Positions 34,583 through 44,051 of a stretch of DNA of 64,000 bases are shown here, piece after piece. Position 1 is the stretch's first letter. The number at the start of each line of letters is the position of its first letter. The notes beneath the pieces were generated by a model. That model made no database searches. It had not been told where the DNA came from and worked only from the letters and a program-made list of their open reading frames with translations. The DNA comes from CAZUDI01 sp964618975 (GTDB lineage: Bacteria; Desulfobacterota; Desulfomonilia; UBA1062): positions 1 to 64,000 of the forward strand of contig CAZUDI010000007.1 of assembly GCA_964618975.1 (NCBI GenBank), given 5' to 3'. A program made the translations under genes and the position numbers.

Positions 34583-37500
34583 TCAAGCACCAGGGGTGAG
34601 TGTGCCCCGGGCCTTGATCCGGTCGACAATCACCTCGACCGCCTCGCCCAAGAGGAACTTGATCGGCAGTTCCTGCAGGAACCGGTCCTCCCAGGGCAGG
34701 TTTTCTTCGTTCATCAGGTCGATGATGTCCCCGTAGCGCTCGCCCAGGATTTCGCATTTCTGTTCGACGCTGAGCCCCGTGCTGAAGTCAACGTGAAAAA
34801 GCAGCAGATGCTCGATCAGGTGTGTATCCCCCAGCAGAGGCATGATGACGATGGAGGCATCATCAGCCTTGCCGCCCCCGGCATAGATCTCCCCGTTCCT
34901 CACGAGGGTGCGCTTCGTACCCATGAGAGGGACCACGGAATCGGCCCGGGACGGCATGTGCTCCGCAACGCCACCCTTGCGCTGTGAAACGATCGTGGTT
35001 GCATCCGTGGGCTGGCCTTCTTCATCGAGTCCGTCAATCCGATAGAGTGTATAGCCGCGAACAGCCTGGACGGCCTTCTGCAGGCGTTTGAGCAGGAGGA
35101 CGCCTCGGGCGGCAAGATTTTCGGGTGAAAATCCAAGCTCGAGCAACGGATTGAAGAGTACTCCCCGCGGGGTTTCCACCTTGCGGCTGGTGCCCACGGT
35201 CACGGTCTTGGCCTGGTGGCGGATGGCATCCACCGGCCGCGCCAGCTCATCAATGGCCTTGGCCAGGGTGAAATCCAGCGCATCCAGAGGGGTAGGTGCG
35301 ATCCGTCGATCTTGGAAGTCATCTCGAAAGTCTTGGAGGGCAAGCTTGCCACCTGCATATTTCAGGAGCAGGGTAAGGTCCATCGCCGTCTCCACATTCA
35401 GGGTGGTCAGGCTGCCGAGGGTCCTCCAGGTCGAGAACCCGGAAAAGAACTCATCGACCACCCGTCTGAGCTCCTTATCCTGCATGCTCTCGTAGATGGT
35501 GTAGCCTTTTGTTTCGTGATCGGTCACGATACCGGCCAGGCGGTTCCTGAAGTCCTTCAAGGCACTGGCCTGTTCATCCAGACTGCAGGCCGCAAAGTAG
35601 CCCCAGATATGCCCGGCCAGGGTATTGAGGATGACCGAGGTGGGAAAACCGGCTTGGGGCACGCCAATGACATGCTCGGCAACGGGATTGAAACGCGTCT
35701 CGCCTTCATCCGTGATGACCACGACACGGGCGGCATGGGCCTTGAAGATAGCCGTGTCCTTGACAATATCTTCCAGAACGATCTCCGGGCTGCCGGCCGC
35801 TATGACGAGAATGAGCGGCTCGGCCGAGAGGTCGATGTGCTTCTTGTCTTCGATGATGTCCGAGGAGATGGTCTTGTAGCACAGTTCGCTGAGTTTGATG
35901 CGCACCTCGTCGGCGGCGACCTTGTTCGTCCCGCTGCCCACCACCGCCCAGTACTTCTTCTGACGCACATTCTCCCAGGCGGCTTTCCTGATCTCATCCC
36001 GACGGCCGATGACACGATTCATGAGCATCGGGGCGCGCTCCAGGGCCGCGAGTGCCCGGGCGATCTCCTGATCACGGATCGATCCCAGCAACTTGGCCAT
36101 GGACAAGGCCAGGACATAACCTGCGACAATCTGGGAATAGAACGCCTTGGTGGAGGCGACCGACATCTCGATATCGCGGCCGTCGCTGGTGTAGAAGACC
36201 CCGTCGGCCTTGGTGGTGATGTCCGACTGCCGGCGGTTGACGATGGCGAGGAGGTGGGCCCCCTTCTCGCGCGCCATGGTCACGGCCCGGTTGGTGTCCG
36301 TGGTGGTGCCCGACTGGGTGACGGCGATGATCAGGCTGTCGTCCATGGCCTCATCCAGGCTGAAGCCACTCAAATCCGAGGCAGTCTTGGCCTGGATCTT
36401 GATCGGGATGTCTTTCAGATAGACGCTCAGGGCCTCGGCAATGGCCCGGCCGGCCACGGCGGCCGTGCCCTGACCGATCACGAAGATACGCTTGATCTGG
36501 CCCTGGACGAGGGCGGTGCGGATCTTTTCGGGCACGACCTCCTCCCCGAGGTTGAACTGCACCTGCGGGATATCGTTCTCCCGGATGATGCGGTACTTGC
36601 CCCGGAGGGTTTTGCGGATGGAGCCCGGGGAATCGAGGATCTCCTTGAGGAGGTAGTGGGGATAGTCGCCCCGGTCGATATCCCGCGTGGTGATCTGGGC
36701 GGTCTGAATGTCCTTCTCCGTCAGGGCCAGGGGGTGTCCGTCATAGAAACAGGCCTCGATCCCGTTGATACCTGCGCCGGCGTTGTCACTGAGTACGAAG
36801 AGCTGGCCCTGCGTGGCGTTTCCGTCTGCGAGGTGTTCCCGCTCGCCGTCCATCTTGATGAAATGCGTGGTCTCCTCCACCAGGCCGTAGATCTCCGAGG
36901 CGAAGAAGTAGTGCCGGGGGCACAGACCCACATAGAGGGACTGGCCGCTGCCCCTGAGCGCCAGATAGACCTTGCCCGGCTCCAGGTTGCTCTCGAGCGC
37001 AATGGCGTGGGCTCCGTCGAAGTCGCCCAGGGCCTTCAGGAAGGCCTCCTTCAGGTCGCAGCCCTGTCTCAGATAATATTCCACCTGCAGGGGAATGACC
37101 TTGGTGTCCGTGGTGAGACGGTGATCGAACTTCACCCCGGAGGCCTCGAGCGCGGCCTTCAGGGCCAGGTAGTTGTCGATATCACCGTTGAGGGCCACGT
37201 TGATGCACCAGCGGCCCCGGCCATAGCGGGGATAGTCCCGTAAGCCGTCGTCCGCCTCGAGGGTGTGGTTGTTCACGGGGTGGCAGTTGGGTTCGTTGAT
37301 GGCCCCTACCGAGGCCCAACGCGTGTGGGAGAGATACATCTCGTTATCGGCGTCCAGCGCCACAAAAATGCGGAAGATCGCATCCGCGGCGATGGCCCGC
37401 CGCAGCTCGCGGCAGTTACGACCGAGCTTGCCCGCGACCGAAGCGGTCTTGTAGGTAAAGATCAGGCTGTTGCCGCAACGGTGGATCGAGCGGTGAAAAA

Positions 37501-38287
37501 GGTCGCCGGTATTCATGCGGGCCTGGAATTCGTCCGCCAGACCGGCCGCGTGGATGGCCCGTTGCGCCTCCTCATAGCTGCGGTCGTCCTTCAGCCAGAA
37601 GGTGACCTGGATGCCGCTGGAATCGCGCCCGCGCACCTCGAGGCGATCAAGGGAGTTCAGGATGGCATTGAAACGCTGGAACTTCTCGAAGGCGTGCCGG
37701 GTGGGGGGATCCTGGCCGGCATTGAGTTCGGCTATCTTGTCCATGTTCAGCAGGAGGTCCTGCTTGAGACCCCACACCAGATCCCGCAGGAGGATAAGCC
37801 GCAGCGAGAGGCTCTCCATGGCGTGGGACGGGAACATGTCCGCACGATGCTCAAGGGTGCCTTCCTGTCCCTGCAGAAAGTTATCCAACTCCCGGGAGAG
37901 TTCCCTGAGGCGGTTGATCTCCTGCGATGAGCTCAACTCGAACTGGAGTCCGACGTTCTGCTTGAGGGCATAGAGGTCCTCCGTCATCTGCTCGAGGGTG
38001 ACCATATCGCCCAGGTAGGCCTCGACACCGATCGCCTGCTCCAGCACGACGTCGATACCGTGCTCCATCATACGGGCAAAATTCTGGCAAAGACGCTCGA
38101 CCACCCCGTGCTGCCCCTCGGGGTCTGCGCCCTTGACGGCCAGAATGCCCGCCACACCACAGAAAAGCACCTGCGGCATGACCGGGAACAACACCACCGA
38201 ACGCCCCGGCAGATGCCGGGGGTCCCGGCCGATAAAAAACCCCCACTTTGCGATAGACTTCAGCCATCCTGTGAAGATATTCTGCAT
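34583..38287 (-). CDS. Double-length GlmS-like protein (glutaminase + SIS domains)
   Basis: A 1234-residue relative of glutamine-fructose-6-phosphate aminotransferase (usually ~610). The Ntn strand CGVAGILAVKG has its cysteine at residue 43, not 2. The GlmS motif LEYRGYDSAG appears as RLEVRGRDSSG at 215-224, so ~170 helical residues are inserted between them. HTRWASVG is at 321-328 and ALNGDIDNY follows. Two SIS domains come next (FVIGQGTAAVAGRAIAEAL; AVTQSGTTTDTNRAV; AVVGSGTNKVAADE). A C-terminal ~260-residue extension has no assignment. GGGGAG sits four bases before the ATG at 38287, so the 42-residue leader looks genuinely translated. Glutaminase activity would need processing to expose Cys43. 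It probably makes or controls glucosamine-6-P. Confidence 0.82.
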   Translation of the reverse strand: MQNIFTGWLKSIAKWGFFIGRDPRHLPGRSVVLFPVMPQVLFCGVAGILAVKGADPEGQHGVVERLCQNFARMMEHGIDVVLEQAIGVEAYLGDMVTLEQMTEDLYALKQNVGLQFELSSSQEINRLRELSRELDNFLQGQEGTLEHRADMFPSHAMESLSLRLILLRDLVWGLKQDLLLNMDKIAELNAGQDPPTRHAFEKFQRFNAILNSLDRLEVRGRDSSGIQVTFWLKDDRSYEEAQRAIHAAGLADEFQARMNTGDLFHRSIHRCGNSLIFTYKTASVAGKLGRNCRELRRAIAADAIFRIFVALDADNEMYLSHTRWASVGAINEPNCHPVNNHTLEADDGLRDYPRYGRGRWCINVALNGDIDNYLALKAALEASGVKFDHRLTTDTKVIPLQVEYYLRQGCDLKEAFLKALGDFDGAHAIALESNLEPGKVYLALRGSGQSLYVGLCPRHYFFASEIYGLVEETTHFIKMDGEREHLADGNATQGQLFVLSDNAGAGINGIEACFYDGHPLALTEKDIQTAQITTRDIDRGDYPHYLLKEILDSPGSIRKTLRGKYRIIRENDIPQVQFNLGEEVVPEKIRTALVQGQIKRIFVIGQGTAAVAGRAIAEALSVYLKDIPIKIQAKTASDLSGFSLDEAMDDSLIIAVTQSGTTTDTNRAVTMAREKGAHLLAIVNRRQSDITTKADGVFYTSDGRDIEMSVASTKAFYSQIVAGYVLALSMAKLLGSIRDQEIARALAALERAPMLMNRVIGRRDEIRKAAWENVRQKKYWAVVGSGTNKVAADEVRIKLSELCYKTISSDIIEDKKHIDLSAEPLILVIAAGSPEIVLEDIVKDTAIFKAHAARVVVITDEGETRFNPVAEHVIGVPQAGFPTSVILNTLAGHIWGYFAACSLDEQASALKDFRNRLAGIVTDHETKGYTIYESMQDKELRRVVDEFFSGFSTWRTLGSLTTLNVETAMDLTLLLKYAGGKLALQDFRDDFQDRRIAPTPLDALDFTLAKAIDELARPVDAIRHQAKTVTVGTSRKVETPRGVLFNPLLELGFSPENLAARGVLLLKRLQKAVQAVRGYTLYRIDGLDEEGQPTDATTIVSQRKGGVAEHMPSRADSVVPLMGTKRTLVRNGEIYAGGGKADDASIVIMPLLGDTHLIEHLLLFHVDFSTGLSVEQKCEILGERYGDIIDLMNEENLPWEDRFLQELPIKFLLGEAVEVIVDRIKARGTLTPGA

Positions 38288-38377
38288 GCGCTCCCCTCAC
38301 CTCACCTATCGCCGGTGGGCACACTTTTCTTTATCCCCGAAAGAATGCTCATCTTCTTCTCGCCGTTCAGCGGCGGC

Positions 38378-41300
38378 TCAGCCGGTGCAGGCAAATTCGG
38401 CGGCCTCCCTGATCCTTCCGGATAAAGCCTCCACCCTGTAGCCCGTGGCGGGCAGCAATTCAAGCAGTTTGGCGTGAAAACGTGTCGCCTGCTGCAGCTC
38501 CACCACCACGGACGGGCGCGCCTGCCGGGGGCTCTCCTCCCGCAACCGGGCCAGCCTGAGCACATACAGCCAGTCCAGCAGATCCTCCAGGGCCTCGCGG
38601 CCGAACCACCATACCCCGTCGAAGGCGTTGAACCCGAGGTGTTCCTGCACCGCGGCATCCTGCAACAGGCCTTCGAAAAAACCTGCCAGGACCCCCGGAT
38701 CATCACCGGTCTTCCATCCGGGGAACTCCGTGAGGATGGCCAGGCGCCGCATCTCCCGGGAGGCCGCCTCTTCGGAAAGCCCCAGCGCCCCCTGCATGGC
38801 GCGCCCCAGCCGCAGTTCTTCGAGCCAGGCCCTGCCTGTAAGACCGGGATCGTCCCCTGGGGCCAGCCGGCCCAGGTGCGCGCTCACCGCCCAGACAAAG
38901 GCCTGGCGCGCAAATCCCTCCCGCCCCATCAGGTGTCCGATACGTTCGAACGCGTCCCTTCCGGGTTCGCCCTGTGTCTCAAGGAAGACAGGCAGGGAAG
39001 CTACGGCCTTAATGGTCAAGCCGATGCGACCGGCCACCAGGGCAGTCTCGCCCCGACTGCCGGTGTGGGCCTTCACGGCCTCAAGGAAGTTCTCAAGACG
39101 CCCCCTCAAGGCCCCGGGGATAAGCCCCTCTTGGAACAGGCATCGGATCTCGCCCTCAAGCAGGTCCGGCCTGAGGAGCGCCCGCAGGGGCTCGAGCACC
39201 GGGGCGTGCCGCACCTCGGCCAGGGCCTCCAGCATGTCCGGCACACCCCGGCCACCGAGGCCCTGCTCCAGTCGCATGAGGGCCCGGGAATCGTCGTCGT
39301 AGAGCTCACGAAAATCGAGGAACACGTTGGCGTGATAGGCCCCCAGGCTCACCGCCAGGCCGTCCGTGGCCAGGCTCATCCCGCAGCGGATATAGTCCAG
39401 CCCGCTCCTCAGGTCGCGAAAGACGTAGTACACCCCCGCCTCCCCTTTGAGATCCAGGCCTTCGCAGAGGCTCTTGTGCACCAAATGCCGGTGTCCGGCG
39501 GCCTCGGCGCTGATCCCCACCGAACGCCGGATATGTCCCGAGGCCTCGGCGTAGCGATTGTTGTAGATCACCAGCGCCCGCGAGCCGTCCGCCCGGTTGG
39601 AATAGGCGAAGACGTCCTCGTTCACATGGCCTGCATCCGTCACCAGGTCATAGAGCACGAAATTCTCCACCGAACTGAAAAGATGGCGCATCTTGAGCAG
39701 GGGAAAGATCTCCCGTTCGTGGCGTCGGATCAGGGCGAGGTCCGCCTCCTCATTCCAGTAGCCCCGGGCGTACTCCATGCCGTATTTCTCCCCGAAGCCC
39801 TCGACCTGCCCATGGCCGAACATGGGCAGGCCCGGCATGGTCACCATGAGGGTGGCCACCCCGAAATACTTGTCGCCCTTGCCGAACTGGCTGACGGCCG
39901 GGTCCTCGTCGGGATTGTTCATGAAGTTCACGAAACGCCTGAGGATCTCGGGATTGAAGCGCAGCACGTTCTTCATCACGTCCCGGTACTTGCTGTTCTC
40001 CTCTTCCTTGAGCATATTCATGAAGGCGCTGTTGTACACGCGGTGCATACCGAGGCTACGCACAAAGTAGCCCTCCATCAACCAGAAGGCTTCGGCCAAC
40101 AGCAGCGTATTCGGGGCACGATGCGCCACCTCGTCCACGAGTTCGCGCCAGAACTCCTCGGGGAAGGCGTTGTGGAAGTCCTCCTGGCTCACCGTGTTTT
40201 CGGCACGGGAGGGGATATCCCCGCCAAAGCCCGGCAGGGGGTACCACAGCCGCTGGAAATGCCGCTTGGTGAGAGTCATGGCCGCATCGAAACGGATGAC
40301 GGGGAATCTTTGAGCAATCTCCACGGTCATATCGATGACGGCCCGGCGCACCTCGTGCTTGAGAAAATCGAGCTGGGCCGTATCGTTCCAGGGCATGCTC
40401 GTGCCGTCGTTGCCATGGTAGATGAAACGTTCCTGGCCGGTGGCCCGATCGACGCGTCTGAAAACCACGGCCGCATCACGCCTTTCCCAATAGCCATCGT
40501 CGATAAAGATCCCCACGCGGGGATCCTCCGAGAGGTCGGGCCCGCTGAAGTTGTAGGCGGGAAAAGGGCTGTGGCCGAGCTGGATGAAACGCTCGGGATG
40601 CTCGATCATCCAGCGCGAATAGATACCCGTGTGGTTGGGAACCATGTCGGTCGCCAGGCGGATACCGCGGTACGCGGCCCGCGCCTTCAGGTTATCGCAG
40701 GCGCCCTCCCCCCCCAGATCCGCAGCGACGGTGTAGTCATAGACCGAGTAGGCCGAAGAGAGCGCCTCGGGATTGCCCATGCGCTGTTTGATGCGGCGCG
40801 AGGCCGGGCTGCGTTCCCAGATTCCGATGAGCCACAGGCCCGTAAAGCCCCAGCCGGCGAGAAGGTCGAGCTCCTCGTCCGGGATCTGGTCCAGCGCCTT
40901 GATCGTGCGCCCATACTTGCGCGAAAGCTGGTCGAGCCAGACATAGACACTCTTGGCCATGAGCACGAGTCGGGGCATCCAGTCCTCGTCCGGGCTGAAG
41001 CGCTCTATCTCCTCGGCTTCCCGGAGGCCGAACCGCAGCACCGGGGCCGGCCCCGCCCCCCCCCAGCCACGCACGCGCTCTTCCTTGATCACATCCATGC
41101 CCATGAGGATGCGCAGCATGAGATCGGAGATCAACTCGCCCCAATGGGCGTAGATGAACTCGAGCTGCCCCTGGAGGGAATGGGGTGCGGCCTTGATGGG
41201 GGCGAACAACAGTTCGATCAGCGGCAGATCATAGGGCATCAGACGCGGCTCGTCCTGGAAAAAGGTGTCGAGCGTGCGCATGAGCTCCAGGTAGTGCGTC

Positions 41301-41821
41301 TGTCCGGCGAGGTTCTGCTCGTCGAAGAACTCGAGGAAAGGCCTGAAGGCGGGATTGCGGTTGGCGATGAAGAGCAGCAGCATCTCCTCGAGGGTAATCG
41401 CCCGGTGGGAGACCCCTGCAGTGCTCCCACTCAGATATTCTTCCTCGGCCAGCTCCCCCCGGAACACGGCCGAGGGGGGGAAGAGGTGCACAAAGGTACG
41501 CAGGGCCGCATCCACGCTGTCCCTGCCCAGCCGCTCCTCGAGCATAGCACAGGCATCCTGCATGGCCCGGGGATTCACCCGCCGGCGGTAGACCGCCACC
41601 ACATGGTGCAACACCTCGTCAATGAGCCCCATGGCATTGACCTCGCCCGGCCTGAGCGCCAGATCGGGATGCCTGTGGACCTCGCGGGTGCGGTTGACCA
41701 GATCGGTGAAAACCCTGGCCGCCTGGATATTCGCGAACACGACATTGCCGCTGGTCGAAAAGAGGGTCTCGCCGAAGCGGTATCTCTGTCGGGTCTGCCG
41801 GGAAATGTGGAATTCAAACAT
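38378..41821 (-). CDS. Large GH13 alpha-amylase-family protein
   Basis: A 1147-residue protein with a central GH13 catalytic barrel. The four family regions can be read as DMVPNHTG, VIRFDAAMTL (nucleophile Asp), LLLAEAFW (acid/base Glu) and NNPDED (transition-state Asp). About 300 residues before it and 400 after it do not match a domain I recognise; the C-terminal part is rich in Leu/Ala helices. No signal peptide is seen, so it should act on a cytoplasmic alpha-glucan (glycogen, trehalose or maltosyl transfer). The ATG at 41821 has GAGGTGAG upstream. It is 90 bp before the GlmS-like gene in the same direction, so the two are probably co-transcribed. Confidence 0.82.
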   Translation of the reverse strand: MFEFHISRQTRQRYRFGETLFSTSGNVVFANIQAARVFTDLVNRTREVHRHPDLALRPGEVNAMGLIDEVLHHVVAVYRRRVNPRAMQDACAMLEERLGRDSVDAALRTFVHLFPPSAVFRGELAEEEYLSGSTAGVSHRAITLEEMLLLFIANRNPAFRPFLEFFDEQNLAGQTHYLELMRTLDTFFQDEPRLMPYDLPLIELLFAPIKAAPHSLQGQLEFIYAHWGELISDLMLRILMGMDVIKEERVRGWGGAGPAPVLRFGLREAEEIERFSPDEDWMPRLVLMAKSVYVWLDQLSRKYGRTIKALDQIPDEELDLLAGWGFTGLWLIGIWERSPASRRIKQRMGNPEALSSAYSVYDYTVAADLGGEGACDNLKARAAYRGIRLATDMVPNHTGIYSRWMIEHPERFIQLGHSPFPAYNFSGPDLSEDPRVGIFIDDGYWERRDAAVVFRRVDRATGQERFIYHGNDGTSMPWNDTAQLDFLKHEVRRAVIDMTVEIAQRFPVIRFDAAMTLTKRHFQRLWYPLPGFGGDIPSRAENTVSQEDFHNAFPEEFWRELVDEVAHRAPNTLLLAEAFWLMEGYFVRSLGMHRVYNSAFMNMLKEEENSKYRDVMKNVLRFNPEILRRFVNFMNNPDEDPAVSQFGKGDKYFGVATLMVTMPGLPMFGHGQVEGFGEKYGMEYARGYWNEEADLALIRRHEREIFPLLKMRHLFSSVENFVLYDLVTDAGHVNEDVFAYSNRADGSRALVIYNNRYAEASGHIRRSVGISAEAAGHRHLVHKSLCEGLDLKGEAGVYYVFRDLRSGLDYIRCGMSLATDGLAVSLGAYHANVFLDFRELYDDDSRALMRLEQGLGGRGVPDMLEALAEVRHAPVLEPLRALLRPDLLEGEIRCLFQEGLIPGALRGRLENFLEAVKAHTGSRGETALVAGRIGLTIKAVASLPVFLETQGEPGRDAFERIGHLMGREGFARQAFVWAVSAHLGRLAPGDDPGLTGRAWLEELRLGRAMQGALGLSEEAASREMRRLAILTEFPGWKTGDDPGVLAGFFEGLLQDAAVQEHLGFNAFDGVWWFGREALEDLLDWLYVLRLARLREESPRQARPSVVVELQQATRFHAKLLELLPATGYRVEALSGRIREAAEFACTG

Positions 41822-42046
41822 GCTCACCTCATGCCGGCCCCGCCCCTGACGGGCCCGATTTTGCCTTTGCTGTACTCTGCAGCCCGGCCTCCCCGTTACG
41901 CGATGATAGGTGCCGGTTTATCCCTTGCCCTCGCCATCCTGCCGGAGTGAAACATACCCTCAATCCGCCGTGAGGGCAAGGGGGGGAAGCTGGCCCCGGC
42001 ACGCGCTTCAGAAGCAGGAAGCCCTGGGGCCGCCCCCTGTGCCGGG

Positions 42047-42075
42047 TTGACATTGCGGCCGTGAAGACATAGATA
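42047..42075 (+). promoter_or_regulatory. Strong sigma-70 promoter for fmdB-nifU-nifS
   Basis: TTGACA, 17 bases, TAGATA. The predicted start (~42082) falls at the head of repeat copy R5, so the repeat would form the 5' end of the transcript. The rest of the 41822-42046 gap shows no gene. Confidence 0.7.
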
Positions 42076-42076
42076 A

Positions 42077-42154
42077 ATGGATATGAACCCCAGGGCAGGC
42101 CCTGGACCTCCTCGACGTCGCAAGCGGCGGGGAATTCGAGCTATGGCGATTTAA
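42077..42154 (+). repeat. Dispersed intergenic repeat, copy R5
   Basis: TGGATATGAACCCCAGGGCA, then GGCCCTGGACCTCCTCGACG, the core TCGCAAGCGGCGGGGAATTC and GAGCTATGGCGATTTAAG. It is one of the best-preserved copies and lies between a strong promoter and fmdB. Confidence 0.65.
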
Positions 42155-42209
42155 GGGGAAAACGCCGCCTCTGTGTCTTCCCCACCACAGATACTGCAGG
42201 AGATTGCTT

Positions 42210-42440
42210 ATGCCACTGTACGAATTTCAGTGTAGCGCCTGTGGCCGGGTAACCGAGGTTCTCACCCGTATGGGCGACACGGGTGCCGACCTGGTCTGCG
42301 CGGACTGCGGAAACACCACCTTCAGGAAGTGCATGTCCGTTACCGTCACCCCCACCCACCCCCTGCCCCAGGGAGGCAAGACCTGTTGCGGCAGGGACGA
42401 GCGCTGCGACAGCCCTCAGGGCGGTTGCTGTTCCCGCTGA
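42210..42440 (+). CDS. FmdB-type zinc-ribbon protein
   Basis: A 76-residue zinc ribbon. The FmdB N-terminus MPLYEFQCSACG has the first CxxC; the second is CADCG. The C-terminus adds a run of cysteines (CCGRDERC and CC) absent from most homologues. AGGAGA precedes the ATG at 42210. It is first in a unit with nifU- and nifS-like genes, which suggests a part in metal or Fe-S handling. FmdB proteins have no firm function. Confidence 0.75.
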   Translation: MPLYEFQCSACGRVTEVLTRMGDTGADLVCADCGNTTFRKCMSVTVTPTHPLPQGGKTCCGRDERCDSPQGGCCSR

Positions 42441-42477
42441 GCCGCAGCCACACATCGTGAAAGAGATCGAGGACAAC

Positions 42478-42909
42478 ATGCATGCCACAACCAAGAGCGA
42501 TCCTGTCGACAACTATACCCCAAAGGCGATCGAGCACTTCCTGAATCCGAGAAACATCGGCGAGATGACCCCGGAGGAGTGCAGCGGTTTCGCCCTCGTG
42601 GAGGATGACGACTGCGGCGACCAGATGATGCTCTGGATCCGGGTGGAGGGCGAGCGCATCGAGGACATCCGCTTCAAGTCGTTCGGCTGCCCGGGCGCGA
42701 TTGCCACCTGCTCCATGGCCACCGATCTGGCCAAGGGCAAGACCATCCAGGCGGCGCTCGATCTCACCGATGACGATGTCATCGACGCCCTGGGGGGTAT
42801 CCCGGATCAGAAAAGACACTGCTCCCTGCTGGGCATCCGCGCCATCCACCTGGCCATCCACGACCTCCTCATGCGCCGGCTCATTCAGGAAAGCGGAAAC
42901 GGTGAATGA
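42478..42909 (+). CDS. NifU/IscU-type Fe-S cluster scaffold
   Basis: A 143-residue scaffold matching the N-terminal NifU/IscU domain. The three cluster cysteines are in DDDCGDQMML, FKSFGCPGAIATC and KRHCSLLG. No C-terminal Nfu domain is present. The ATG at 42478 is preceded by GAGG; the longer frame upstream is the fmdB gene in another phase. Its stop overlaps the nifS start by ATGA, so scaffold and sulfur donor are made in step. An extra Cys in IATCSMAT departs from the usual Ser. Calling it nifU or iscU is not possible from the sequence. Confidence 0.9.
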   Translation: MHATTKSDPVDNYTPKAIEHFLNPRNIGEMTPEECSGFALVEDDDCGDQMMLWIRVEGERIEDIRFKSFGCPGAIATCSMATDLAKGKTIQAALDLTDDDVIDALGGIPDQKRHCSLLGIRAIHLAIHDLLMRRLIQESGNGE

Positions 42910-44051
42910 TCTACCTCGACCATAACGCCACGACCCCACTGGGCGACAAGGTCCTTTCCGCCATGGAGCCGTTTCTGAAGGGGAACTTCGGCAACCCCTC
43001 GAGCTTCTACCGCCCGGCCCGTGCCGCCCGCGCCGCCCTGGAGCGGGCGCGCTCCGAGGTTGCGGCCTGCCTCGGCGCCCGTCCGTCCGAGATCGTCTTC
43101 ACCGGCAGCGGCACCGAGGCCGACAACCTCGCCCTACGCGGGGCGGCCCGCGCCCTGCGCCCGAAAGGCAACCACATCATCACCACCTCCATCGAGCACC
43201 ACGCGGTGCTGCATACCTGCCGCGACCTAGAAGCCCAGGGCTTCCAGGTCACCTGCCTGCCCGTGGACCGCACAGGAAGGGTCGATCCGGATGAGCTGGC
43301 CTTGGCCCTCACGGAGCAAACCATCCTGATCAGCATCATGCACGCCAACAATGAGACCGGCGTGATCCAGCCCATCGAGGAGATCGCCAGGATCACGCGC
43401 AGTCGCGGCATCGTGCTGCACACCGACGCGGTACAGAGCGCCGGCAAGATCCCCCTGGAAGTGGACGCGCTCAAGGCTGACCTCGTGACCATCTCGGCCC
43501 ACAAATTCTACGGTCCCAAGGGGGCCGGTGCCCTGTACGTCAGGCAGGGAACCCCCCTGGAAGCGGTGATCACCGGCGGGGCCCAGGAGAAGGGCCTGCG
43601 TCCCGGCACGGAGAACATGGCCGGCATCGTGGGCCTGGCTTCTGCGCTGCGTCTGGCCGTGGAGGGTCTACCCACGGAAACACCCCGCCTGCTGACGCTC
43701 AGGCAGCGCTTCGAGCAAGGGCTGATCCAGGGCAGCGCGCCACTCAGCATCAACGCGGCCGACGTGCCGCGTGTGCCCAACACCACCAATGTCACCTTCC
43801 CGGGCGTCGAGGGCGAATCCTTGCTTTTACACCTTGATCTCAATGGCATCTGTGCCTCGTCGGGCTCGGCCTGCACCACGGGCTCTCAGGCGCCCTCGCA
43901 CGTGCTGCTGGCCATGGGCATCCCGCCGCGCGAGGCCCAGGGAAGCTTACGCTTCTCCCTGGGGCATGGCACCACAGAAGCCGACATCGACACCACACTG
44001 GCGGTAATCCAGGATGCCGTGCACAGACTGCGAGCCATATCGAGCATCTAG
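42906..44051 (+). CDS. nifS: Cysteine desulfurase, NifS type
   Basis: A 381-residue class V PLP enzyme that takes sulfur from cysteine to the adjacent scaffold. Seen are YLDHNATTPL, the PLP contacts EHHAVLHT and HTDAVQSAGK, the Schiff-base lysine in SAHKFYGPKG, and the catalytic cysteine loop SSGSACTTGSQAPSHV, which has the group I (NifS/IscS) length. The ATGA overlap with the scaffold gene signals translational coupling. No IscR, HscAB or Fdx gene is nearby, so this is a minimal NIF-like assembly pair suited to an anaerobe. Confidence 0.92.
   Translation: MIYLDHNATTPLGDKVLSAMEPFLKGNFGNPSSFYRPARAARAALERARSEVAACLGARPSEIVFTGSGTEADNLALRGAARALRPKGNHIITTSIEHHAVLHTCRDLEAQGFQVTCLPVDRTGRVDPDELALALTEQTILISIMHANNETGVIQPIEEIARITRSRGIVLHTDAVQSAGKIPLEVDALKADLVTISAHKFYGPKGAGALYVRQGTPLEAVITGGAQEKGLRPGTENMAGIVGLASALRLAVEGLPTETPRLLTLRQRFEQGLIQGSAPLSINAADVPRVPNTTNVTFPGVEGESLLLHLDLNGICASSGSACTTGSQAPSHVLLAMGIPPREAQGSLRFSLGHGTTEADIDTTLAVIQDAVHRLRAISSI

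Noticed and set aside
38474..41950. A 1158-codon plus-strand open frame
   Set aside because: It is the reverse shadow of the GH13 gene. The minus frame has GH13 motifs and a ribosome site; the plus frame has low-complexity Arg/His/Gly-rich translation and no family.
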